From Bacillota bacterium (GTDB lineage: Bacteria > Bacillota > DTU030): a DNA stretch of 7,932 bases. Below the pieces are notes generated by a model that was given only the letters and a program-made list of their open reading frames with translations, did not search any database and was not told the origin of the DNA. Below are positions 1 through 4,909 of this stretch, piece by piece. A program made the translations under genes and the position numbers. Position 1 is the first letter of the stretch; every line of letters starts with the position of its first letter. The stretch spans positions 1 through 7,932 of the forward strand of contig DUTA01000098.1 in assembly GCA_012842325.1 (NCBI GenBank), given 5' to 3'.

Positions 1-429
1 ATGGAGCCGGTCAGCTTGCTGGTCAAGAAATGAACCTGTGCCGGCGGCACAGACGGTGTTCATGGCAAAATCGGTGACAATTCCATTGCGCAGGATGATA
101 ATTTTTGAGTCCTGGCCCCCTATTTCCAGGACAGTTTTTACCGCCGGTTCAACCTGGAGGGCGGCCACGGCATGGGCCGTAATTTCGTTTTTAATTACGT
201 CGGCACCGACCAGAACCCCGGCCAGGCGGCGCCCGCTGCCGGTGACTCCGACACCGCAGATGGAATCGTCGGGCCAGTTCTCCGCCAACTTCTGCAGCCC
301 TTCCTGCAAAATCCCGATGGGATTGCCCTGGGTCTTTAAGTAAAGGGCCTGCAGGACCTCTCCCCCTTGGTCGATAATCACCAGGTTGGTGCTTACCGAA
401 CCGATATCAATGCCCAAATATACTTTCAC
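1..429 (-). CDS. Acyl-CoA dehydratase activase (BadF/BadG/BcrA/HgdC family), N-terminal 143 residues, runs off window
   Basis: The gene starts with GTG at 429; a TGA lies immediately upstream in frame and AAGGG lies about 10 bases upstream. It is still open at base 1. The product begins MKVYLGIDIGS, a phosphate-binding loop of the ASKHA ATPase fold. TGSGRR follows near residue 68, then EITAHA, then the second phosphate motif IGGQDSK, and at the right-hand edge NTVCAAGTGSFLDQQ. The Cys in CAAGTGSF is the [4Fe-4S] ligand of this family, where two subunits share one cluster. Family members use ATP to drive one electron into 2-hydroxyacyl-CoA or benzoyl-CoA type (de)hydratases and reductases in anaerobes. 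Many relatives are much longer proteins of unknown substrate, and the missing C-terminus prevents a choice. It lies 226 bases beyond spoVAE and is probably a separate unit. Family assignment is firm; substrate is unknown. Confidence 0.9.
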   Translation of the reverse strand, partial: MKVYLGIDIGSVSTNLVIIDQGGEVLQALYLKTQGNPIGILQEGLQKLAENWPDDSICGVGVTGSGRRLAGVLVGADVIKNEITAHAVAALQVEPAVKTVLEIGGQDSKIIILRNGIVTDFAMNTVCAAGTGSFLDQQADRLH

Positions 430-655
430 CTTAGCTTCACCCTTACAAAATTAGAAGTTGAGAAATGTCCCTGCGGGCAGTCACAGGCCTCCCCTGTTCC
501 CTAGCACGCGGGATTAAGTAATTGCCAATTGTCAAAGCCCATGTAAGCCAGATTGGCCTTCTGTTTTTACCTCGGGCAAAGGCTGTTCATAGCCGCTCCT
601 CCTTTGGCAACAGGTCAGCGAGGCCATGCGGTAGATTCAAGAAAAAAGGGGTTTA
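430..655. other. Intergenic region between spoVAE and the activase gene; no convincing gene
   Basis: Read on the minus strand, this stretch holds no long reading frame and no clear terminator: a run of six T follows spoVAE without a matching G-rich arm. The only gene-like object is a seven-codon frame at 590-567 (MNSLCPR, then TAA). A full GGAGG sits seven bases before its ATG, and the site lies inside a small CAAAGG/CCTTTG stem. It could be a leader peptide or chance. A TTGACA occurs at 535-530 with no -10 partner at 16-19 bases. The activase promoter is therefore not identified. Confidence 0.5.
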
Positions 656-1006
656 TTAGCCTTTGGGATTGAAAAGGAGGGAGATAAAGAGCCCGACGAC
701 TACCGCCGCCACTACCCCAACACTGGCATTCTCCAGAACACCGCTGAAGATGCCCCAAAAGCCCTTGGCTTCTATTTCCTGGATCACCCCACTGGTGAGG
801 GTGTGGCCAAAACCGGGGAGGGGAATGGTGGCCCCGGCGCCGCCCAATTCAACTATTTTCTCATAGATCCCCAAACCACTGAGGATGGCCCCGCTGCAGA
901 CAAACAACACCAAAACATGGGCCGGGGTCAAGGGAGTCAAATCCATCAACAATTGGCCAATGGCACAGATGGTACCGCCGACTAAAAAAGCCAGGACATA
1001 ATCCAT
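656..1006 (-). CDS. spoVAE: Stage V sporulation protein AE (SpoVAE, SpoVAEB-type), DPA channel membrane subunit
   Basis: The 116-residue product is the usual length of Bacillus SpoVAEB. It is hydrophobic, with likely membrane segments near residues 3-22, 30-48 and 92-112. Conserved blocks include AFLVGGTICAIGQL near the N-terminus, LTPAHV near 26-31, GLGIYEKI near 44-51, GAGATIPLPGFGHTL near 56-70, and the terminal NPKG. With SpoVAC and SpoVAD it moves dipicolinic acid (Ca-DPA) across the spore inner membrane during sporulation and germination. The ATG at 1006 has a GGAGGAG site inside the end of spoVAD. One base separates the spoVAD stop from this ATG, so the two are translationally coupled. 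It shares motifs with SpoVAC, an old paralogue. No spoVAEA or spoVAF follows, as is common in clostridia. Assignment is very secure. Confidence 0.95.
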   Translation of the reverse strand: MDYVLAFLVGGTICAIGQLLMDLTPLTPAHVLVLFVCSGAILSGLGIYEKIVELGGAGATIPLPGFGHTLTSGVIQEIEAKGFWGIFSGVLENASVGVVAAVVVGLFISLLFNPKG

Positions 1007-1007
1007 T

Positions 1008-2036
1008 TTAACCCATCTCCTCCGGATAATCCCTTTCCACCGCTACGGCATGGGCAATGGCGGGGATTGTCTCTCCCTGCTGGTAGGTGGTGGGGCTCAT
1101 CAGGGCCCCCGTACTTACCAGGAGAAGCCGCCGGTATTTGCCCTCCTGCAGCAGGGGATAAAAATAGGAACAGAAGACGGCAGCGGAACAACCACAGCCG
1201 CTTCCCCCTGCCTGGGTATCGGCATCGGGTTTGTAGATTAAGATGCCGCAGTCGGTGTAGCGGTCGGTGACATCGTAACCTTCCTTTTTCAGGAGGTCCT
1301 CGGCCAGGTTCTTGCCAACGCTGGCCAGGTCGCCGGTGACAATCAGATCGTAATAGTCGGGCTTCCTGCCTGTATCCTGGAAATGCTGGATTATGGTGTG
1401 GACGGCGGCGGGGGCCATGGCAGAACCCATATCCATAGGATCATTGATTCCCATGTCAATAACCCGGCCTATGGTTGCCGCCGTCAGATAAGGACCGGGA
1501 CCATCACTTTCCAGAATGACGACACCGGCGGCAGTTACCGTGCGCTGGGCCGTGGGCGGCTTCTGCACCCCCAGTTCCGTCGGATAGCGGAATTGCCTTT
1601 CGGCAGTCTGGTAGTGGCTGGAGGCACCGACCAGGACCCGCTGGGCAAAACCTCCGTCTACCGCCATTCCCCCCAGGGCCAAACCCTCGGTGAAGGTGGA
1701 ACAGGCACCGAAGAGGCCATAAAAGGGGACAGGTATCTCGCGGGCGGCAAAGCTGGAGGCCGTGAGCTGATTTAACAGATCGCCGCTGAACATGAAATGA
1801 ATCTGGTCGAAGGTGTAATTGGCCTTCTGCAAAACCCGCTGGACCGATTCCAGCAGCATTTTGCTTTCGGCCTTTTCCCAGGTGCTTTCCCCATAAAGGG
1901 AATCCTGGATGACCTGATCAAAATACTTGGCCAGGGGGCCCTCCCCTTCTTTTTTGCCAACGGTTGTGGCGGTGGCAACGATGGCAGGAGGTTGGGAAAA
2001 AATGATGGTGTTGCGCCCCACCCTTTTCTCGCCCAA
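1008..2036 (-). CDS. spoVAD: Stage V sporulation protein AD (SpoVAD), DPA-binding thiolase-fold protein
   Basis: The 342-residue product matches B. subtilis SpoVAD (338) along its whole length. SpoVAD is a soluble protein with a thiolase-like fold that sits on the spore inner membrane, binds dipicolinic acid and works with SpoVAC and SpoVAE. Visible conserved blocks are SGDLLNQ (84-90), FGACST (109-114), HYQTAERQFRYPTE (141-154), DMGSAMAPAA (202-211), TGDLASVG (234-241), GGSGCGCSA (277-285), STGALMSPTT (308-317) and ETIPAIAH (322-329). The chosen start is TTG at 2036, because AAGGAGGG lies seven bases upstream and the N-terminus then aligns with Bacillus. A later GTG at 2021 has no such site. 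The gene begins 12 bases after the spoVAC stop, within one operon. No catalytic thiolase role is expected. Very secure. Confidence 0.96.
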   Translation of the reverse strand: MGEKRVGRNTIIFSQPPAIVATATTVGKKEGEGPLAKYFDQVIQDSLYGESTWEKAESKMLLESVQRVLQKANYTFDQIHFMFSGDLLNQLTASSFAAREIPVPFYGLFGACSTFTEGLALGGMAVDGGFAQRVLVGASSHYQTAERQFRYPTELGVQKPPTAQRTVTAAGVVILESDGPGPYLTAATIGRVIDMGINDPMDMGSAMAPAAVHTIIQHFQDTGRKPDYYDLIVTGDLASVGKNLAEDLLKKEGYDVTDRYTDCGILIYKPDADTQAGGSGCGCSAAVFCSYFYPLLQEGKYRRLLLVSTGALMSPTTYQQGETIPAIAHAVAVERDYPEEMG

Positions 2037-2048
2037 ACTGCACCCTCC

Positions 2049-2498
2049 TTACTTGTGAATTAACCAGTAGAAGAGGCCGACCAGCCAGGCGGTCGTCATC
2101 CCATAAACCAGGACCGGGCCGGCAATATTGAACATCCTGGCCCCTACGCCCATAACATAGCCTTCCCGCTTGAATTCCAGGGCGGGGGCAACGATGGAAT
2201 TGGCAAAGCCGGTAATGGGAATAACCGAACCGGCCCCGGCAAATCTGCCGATGCGGTCATAAACCCCCAGGCCGGTTAGGAGGGCACCGAGAAGGATCAT
2301 CACGGCAGCGGTGGGTCCCCCCGCCTCTTTGGCATTCATCCCCAGAGAAATAAAATAATTTAGGACAGCCTGGCCAAGGGTGCAAATCAGGCCGCCGACA
2401 AGGAAGGCAGCCAATACATTCCGGAGTAGCGGCGGCTTGGGTTTGCGGGCATTGGCCCAGCGTTTATACACCTCCTGTTCCCGGGTCAGCTTTCCCAT
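2049..2498 (-). CDS. spoVAC: Stage V sporulation protein AC (SpoVAC), mechanosensitive DPA channel subunit
   Basis: From the ATG at 2498 the product is 149 residues, against 150 in B. subtilis. In Bacillus, SpoVAC forms a mechanosensitive pore in the spore inner membrane that passes dipicolinic acid. The N-terminus is a charged cytosolic stretch (MGKLTREQEVYKRW). It is followed by membrane segments near residues 27-50, 63-80 and 124-146 and a further hydrophobic block near 90-106. Conserved motifs are AAFLVGGLICTLGQ (30-43), GLGVYDRIGRFAGAGS (76-91) and PITGFANSIVAPALEFKREG (94-113). The frame is open to a GTG at 2507, but AGGAGG ends at that GTG and lies eight bases before the ATG at 2498, which fixes the ATG as the start. 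The gene heads spoVAC-AD-AE; a forespore-type promoter lies directly upstream. Very secure. Confidence 0.96.
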   Translation of the reverse strand: MGKLTREQEVYKRWANARKPKPPLLRNVLAAFLVGGLICTLGQAVLNYFISLGMNAKEAGGPTAAVMILLGALLTGLGVYDRIGRFAGAGSVIPITGFANSIVAPALEFKREGYVMGVGARMFNIAGPVLVYGMTTAWLVGLFYWLIHK

Positions 2499-2519
2499 CC
2501 TCAGCACCTCCTACACCAG

Positions 2520-2550
2520 TAAGTTTTCCTGCCAGCAACCATTTTATACC
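2520..2550 (-). promoter_or_regulatory. Candidate sigma-F (or sigma-G) promoter of spoVAC-AD-AE
   Basis: On the minus strand GGTATA (2550-2545) is followed, 15 bases later, by GGAAAACTTA (2529-2520). The sigma-F consensus of Bacillus is GYATA, about 15 bases, then GGnnAnAnTr. The -35 and spacing fit exactly, and the -10 has one mismatch at its conserved third A. Read with 18 bases of spacing, AAACTTA also partly fits the sigma-G -10. A start about seven bases downstream would put the spoVAC Shine-Dalgarno site (2512-2507) almost at the 5' end, which is tight. In B. subtilis the spoVA operon is sigma-G controlled. Confidence 0.4.
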
Positions 2551-2554
2551 GCGA

Positions 2555-2582
2555 GGAAAGGGCACCCACCGGTGCCCTTTCC
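2555..2582 (-). other. Perfect 12-bp hairpin with 4-base loop between the dodecin gene and spoVAC
   Basis: GGAAAGGGCACC (2555-2566) and its exact complement (2571-2582) enclose four bases. In the minus-strand transcript this gives a very stable stem with a GGTG loop. No T-run follows on either strand, so it is not a standard intrinsic terminator. It lies just upstream of the candidate spoVAC promoter. It may protect the 3' end of an upstream transcript, or cause pausing or processing. The stem is seen; its role is inference. Confidence 0.7.
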
Positions 2583-2599
2583 CGCCAGAGCATTAAATA

Positions 2600-2652
2600 A
2601 TTACCAGTCCCCCCGGGGAGAGCCTTCCCCAGAAAACGGGGTTCCTGGTAAT
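2600..2652 (-). other. Large imperfect stem-loop downstream of the dodecin gene
   Basis: ATTACCAG (2600-2607) pairs with CTGGTAAT (2645-2652). Inside it CCCCG (2611-2615) pairs with CGGGG (2637-2641), leaving a 3x3 internal loop (GAA opposite GGA in the minus-strand RNA) and a 21-base apical loop. It starts about 30 bases after the dodecin stop and is followed by the 12-bp hairpin. Together they make this 175-base gap unusually structured. No T-run follows. A structured 3' UTR or leader is possible; nothing identifies a known RNA family. Confidence 0.5.
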
Positions 2653-2682
2653 ATTGCAAGGTAACAGTCCCGGGGTTGTCGC

Positions 2683-2910
2683 TTATAGACCGGGATTGGC
2701 CGCGCACCGGTTCTCCACCGGGAAGGCGAGCTTGACATTGGCCTTATACTCGACAATCTGCCCATCTTTCACATTGGCTGTCAAATTGTAGATTTCGACC
2801 CCCGTTATCCCCCTGATGGTCTGGGAGGCTTCCCGCACGGCATTCTGGACGGCATCGGTCCAATTCTTCTGGGATTCACCGACTACTTCAATAACCTTAA
2901 CAACGGTCAA
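2683..2910 (-). CDS. Dodecin family small protein (DUF1458-like), 75 residues
   Basis: The product begins TVVKVIEVVGESQKNWTDAV, continues with REASQTIRGITGVEIYNLTA (26-45) and ends its core with IVEYKANVKLAF (52-63). This is the beta-alpha-beta-beta dodecin fold, which assembles into hollow dodecamers. Characterised dodecins store or buffer flavins; others bind CoA. Aligned with flavin-binding members, the position of the flavin-stacking Trp holds Gly37 (in TGVEI), and the Gln that contacts the flavin is Lys56 (EYKAN). Trp17 is the only Trp. Flavin binding in the classical way is therefore doubtful. A ten-residue tail with one Cys (ENRCAANPGL) follows the core. The TTG start at 2910 is fixed by a perfect AAGGAGGT seven bases upstream. 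The gene lies 46 bases after the small membrane protein gene and 184 bases before spoVAC, inside the forespore block. Family secure, ligand unknown. Confidence 0.9.
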   Translation of the reverse strand: MTVVKVIEVVGESQKNWTDAVQNAVREASQTIRGITGVEIYNLTANVKDGQIVEYKANVKLAFPVENRCAANPGL

Positions 2911-2956
2911 TTGGCAGACCTCCTTACTTAGTATTGTTTAGTGGGACTGGTTCCCC

Positions 2957-3121
2957 TTACTTCCTTCCCCCACCTCCTTCCTGTACGCTCCCGCAACGCC
3001 CCCCTTGCCAGACCAACTGCTCCGGTGGTGGTTCCGGGCGATCCTGCCAGAGCTGGATCAGGTACCAGCCCAGCAGGGCAATGGCGCAGAGGAGGAGAAG
3101 GGTCAGCAAAAAGCCCTTCAT
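2957..3121 (-). CDS. Small single-pass membrane protein, function unknown
   Basis: I do not recognise this 54-residue protein. It begins MKGFLLTLLLLCAIALLGWY, a strong membrane helix over about residues 3-24 with almost no cytosolic head. A short polar tail follows, with a proline stretch (RPEPPPEQ near 29-36), one Cys and a glycine-rich end (EGGGGRK). The Cys in the helix is not in a convincing lipobox. The ATG at 3121 is preferred because GGAAGGGAG lies eight bases upstream and a sigma-G-type promoter ends at 3152. The longer in-frame start at 3178 would lie upstream of that promoter's -10. Position between sigF and the dodecin-spoVA genes, where Bacillus has spoVAA/AB, suggests a forespore membrane role. 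That is inference from context only. Confidence 0.6.
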   Translation of the reverse strand: MKGFLLTLLLLCAIALLGWYLIQLWQDRPEPPPEQLVWQGGRCGSVQEGGGGRK

Positions 3122-3151
3122 TCCCTGTTCTCCCTTCCAGGTTCTAGGCTT

Positions 3152-3181
3152 TAGTATGCCTCGCTGAACATTATTCATACA
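3152..3181 (-). promoter_or_regulatory. Candidate sigma-G promoter for the small membrane protein, dodecin and possibly spoVA
   Basis: On the minus strand TGTATG (3181-3176) precedes, by 17 bases, CATACTA (3158-3152). The sigma-G consensus of Bacillus has a gnATR core at -35, 17-18 bases, and CATnhTA at -10; CATACTA is the most typical -10. Transcription would begin near 3145, leaving a leader of about 24 bases with the Shine-Dalgarno site of the gene starting at 3121. It lies directly after the sigF terminator, so the block needs its own promoter. This fits the known sigma-G control of spoVA. Confidence 0.6.
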
Positions 3182-3207
3182 AAAAAACCAGGGTCAGGTG
3201 GCCCCGG
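3181..3207 (-). terminator. Intrinsic terminator overlapping the end of sigF
   Basis: The minus-strand RNA has CCGGGG (3207-3202), an eight-base loop, CCCTGG (3193-3188) and then seven T (3187-3181). The stem has one G-U pair. The sigF stop codon (3196-3194) lies in the loop, so the hairpin uses the last codons of the gene. It should end the spoIIA transcript and separate it from the forespore block; the T-run abuts the -35 of the next promoter. Confidence 0.75.
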
Positions 3208-3976
3208 CATTGCTCTCTAAGAGTTTCTTCATTTTCTTCAAGATTTGTTTTTCCAGGCGGGAGATCTGCACCTGGGACAGGCCGAGGAGGCGGGCAATCT
3301 CCGTCTGGGTTTTATCCTGGAAAAAGCGCAGGAGAATCAGTTTCCGCTCCCGCTCCGGCAATTTCTCTAAAACCTGTTTCAGCATCACTTTGTTGAGCCA
3401 ATCGGCCTCTTCCTCCAGCGCAGCAATCTGATCCGACAGGAGAATGGGATCGCCCTCGTCCTGGTAGAGGGGATCCGACAGGGAGGTCACAGGTTGAATA
3501 GCTTCCAGAGCCGTTGCCACCTCTTCCAGCTCCAGGCCCGTCTCCGCCGCCAACTCCTGGAGGGTCGGGCCCCGGCCCAACCTGTGGGTCAATTTTTCCA
3601 CCGCCCTCTTGAGCATAAACCCCTTTTCCTTCAGGGACCGGCTGACCCGGATGGGATTGTCATCCCGGAGGAAGCGCCTTATTTCACCGATAATCATGGG
3701 TACAGCATAGGTAGAAAACTTGACGCCATAACTGGCGTCAAAATTGTCAATGGCCTTTACCAGCCCGATACAGCCCACCTGGAACAGGTCCTCCGGGTCG
3801 TAACCCCAGGGGGCAAAGCGCTGTACCACGGTCCGGACAAGTTTGAGGTTGCTTTCAATCAGGCGCTGGCGTGCTTCCTCGTCCCCTTTTTGCACCTTTT
3901 CCAGCAGGACCTTTACCTCTGCCTCCGGTAAAGGGGAAGGCTCATCCCAGTTGAGGTTAACCATATACCTGACCAT
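3194..3976 (-). CDS. sigF: RNA polymerase sigma-F factor, early forespore
   Basis: The 260-residue product matches SigF of Bacillus and clostridia. Region 2 runs over about residues 42-106 and contains NLKLVRTVVQRF, EDLFQVGCIGLVKAIDNFD and the very conserved KFSTYAVPMIIGEIRRFLRDD. Region 3 covers about 112-160 (VSRSLKE near 111-117). Region 4 covers about 197-252 with LPERERKLILLRFF and the helix-turn-helix TEIARLLGLSQVQISRLEKQIL. It directs the first compartment-specific transcription in the forespore and is held inactive by SpoIIAB. The ATG at 3976 follows GGGGGAGGG and lies 13 bases after the spoIIAB stop; a second ATG at 3964 is less well placed. Position after spoIIAB distinguishes it from SigG, SigE and SigB. 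It should drive early forespore genes, including possible promoters in this window. Very secure. Confidence 0.97.
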   Translation of the reverse strand: MVRYMVNLNWDEPSPLPEAEVKVLLEKVQKGDEEARQRLIESNLKLVRTVVQRFAPWGYDPEDLFQVGCIGLVKAIDNFDASYGVKFSTYAVPMIIGEIRRFLRDDNPIRVSRSLKEKGFMLKRAVEKLTHRLGRGPTLQELAAETGLELEEVATALEAIQPVTSLSDPLYQDEGDPILLSDQIAALEEEADWLNKVMLKQVLEKLPERERKLILLRFFQDKTQTEIARLLGLSQVQISRLEKQILKKMKKLLESNAGAT

Positions 3977-3989
3977 GAAACCCTCCCCC

Positions 3990-4526
3990 TCAGTCAGGCT
4001 TTCTTTGCAGGCGTTTGCGCATGGTAACCCGGGTGCCGGGTTGTGACTGTCGGTTTTCCCCTGTTCCTTGCCGCTCCATGCCCAGTCTCCGCCGGAGGAA
4101 GGCCAAAAAGCCGGAGGGTTTTACCCGTTCCTTTTCCCCGGGCAGCGAGGCACTGATCCGCACCTCATCCATGCACTGTTCCATCAGGCTAAAACCGATG
4201 CCGATCCGCTCCTCCGGTTGGGATGTCTGGCCGAACTTCCTGGCTGCCTCCAGATCGGGAATACCCACACCGAAATCCTCAACGACGATCTCCACTTCCT
4301 CCTCCGACAGCAGGCGGGCTGTAATCCGGATAATTCCATTGGGGTCCCCCTTGTAGCCGTGCACAACGGCATTGGTAATGGCCTCTGAGACGGCGGTGGA
4401 AATGTCCTCCACTTCCGACAATATGGGGTCCAGCTGGCTGACAAAGGCGGCGACCACCGCCCGGCCAAAGGAGATATTGGCGGTTTGGGACTTAAACTCC
4501 AATTTCATCTCATTCAATGGGGCCAT
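3990..4526 (-). CDS. spoIIAB: Anti-sigma-F factor and SpoIIAA kinase SpoIIAB, with a C-terminal insertion
   Basis: SpoIIAB is a GHKL-type serine kinase that binds SigF when loaded with ATP and phosphorylates SpoIIAA. From the ATG at 4526 (GGAGGG upstream) it is 178 residues; the Bacillus protein is 146. The N-box SEAITNAVVHGY (47-58, with Glu48 and Asn52), the G1 box DFGVGIPDLEAARK (84-97) and the G2 box RIGIGFSLMEQCMDEV (107-122) are intact. Bacillus has only a few residues between the strand after G2 and the last strand (GTTIRLTKHL). Here that last strand is PGTRVTMRKRL (163-173), and about 32 extra residues, roughly 131-162, intervene, with a hydrophobic and basic patch SGFLAFLRRRLG. The reading frame overlaps the end of spoIIAA by 17 bases, so they are coupled. 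The sequence in the insertion stays in frame on both sides. Identity secure; effect of the insertion unknown. Confidence 0.95.
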   Translation of the reverse strand: MAPLNEMKLEFKSQTANISFGRAVVAAFVSQLDPILSEVEDISTAVSEAITNAVVHGYKGDPNGIIRITARLLSEEEVEIVVEDFGVGIPDLEAARKFGQTSQPEERIGIGFSLMEQCMDEVRISASLPGEKERVKPSGFLAFLRRRLGMERQGTGENRQSQPGTRVTMRKRLQRKPD

Positions 4527-4830
4527 TTTCTCTTCCCTCCTTCCCCGGCCGGTAGGCCTCTGCTTTGGAAGCGCATATTTCCATAATTCCGTCCACACCC
4601 GCCAGGGCAAGGACCCTGCGCACCTGGGCCCGGGGCGCAACCAGGATTACCCTGCCGCCCTTTTCCCGCAAAGACCGATAGCGGCCCAGGATGAAACCCA
4701 GTCCGGAGCTATCCATAAAGGGAACCCGGGAGAGGTCCATCAGGAGGGTCCTGGTCCCGGTATTCTCAAGGGCAGCATCGACCTGTGCCCTGATCCCATT
4801 AACAGTGTGCAGATCCAGATCGCCTTCCAA
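4510..4830 (-). CDS. spoIIAA: Anti-anti-sigma factor SpoIIAA; the 5' end lies beyond 4830 or is frameshifted
   Basis: SpoIIAA is the STAS-domain partner that, unphosphorylated, releases SigF from SpoIIAB. From TTG at 4830 the frame gives 106 residues. The phosphorylation site lies in FMDSSGLGFILGRY (Ser41 in this numbering, Ser58 in B. subtilis). This TTG start is doubtful: it has no Shine-Dalgarno site and removes the first beta strand. Upstream, the same frame reads VKFKAEKNCLVAV, which is a typical SpoIIAA N-terminus, back to 4868, but no ATG, GTG or TTG follows in frame. A GTG at 4874 with AGAGGTGG eight bases before it would fit perfectly if the four-G run at 4872-4869 had one more G. 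The product would then be 121 residues with the phosphoserine at 56. The bounds given are the longest frame with a permitted start; the gene more likely begins at 4874. Identity is secure. Confidence 0.9.
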   Translation of the reverse strand: MEGDLDLHTVNGIRAQVDAALENTGTRTLLMDLSRVPFMDSSGLGFILGRYRSLREKGGRVILVAPRAQVRRVLALAGVDGIMEICASKAEAYRPGKEGRENGPIE

Positions 4831-4882
4831 TACGGCAACCAGGCAATTTTTTTCTGCCTTAAATTTTACCCCACGGCAGGCA

Positions 4883-4890
4883 CCACCTCT
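4883..4890 (-). promoter_or_regulatory. Ribosome binding site that points to a spoIIAA start at 4874
   Basis: AGAGGTGG is the only good Shine-Dalgarno sequence near the 5' end of spoIIAA. It lies eight bases before GTG at 4874-4872, which is one base out of frame with the rest of the gene. No such site precedes the in-frame TTG at 4830. Confidence 0.6.
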
Positions 4891-4909
4891 TTTACAATTA
4901 TTTCCTTTT

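Noticed and set aside
530..535. TTGACA as a housekeeping -35 for the activase gene
   Set aside because: No TATAAT-like sequence 16-19 bases downstream on the minus strand.
630..658. T-run after spoVAE as a terminator
   Set aside because: Only a weak AAAGG/CCTTT pairing precedes it; no stable stem.
2499..2507. GTG at 2507 as the spoVAC start
   Set aside because: The Shine-Dalgarno sequence ends at that codon; the ATG at 2498 has correct spacing and gives the family length.
2911..2956. AATACTA as a sigma-G -10 before the dodecin gene
   Set aside because: No acceptable -35 box at 17-18 bases upstream.
3122..3178. Longer start for the small membrane protein at 3178
   Set aside because: It would begin upstream of the -10 of the sigma-G-like promoter and lacks a ribosome binding site; the ATG at 3121 has both.
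4891..4900. TTGTAAAA-like sequence as a Spo0A box for spoIIA
   Set aside because: Too many differences from TTGTCGAA, and it lies downstream of the candidate promoter.
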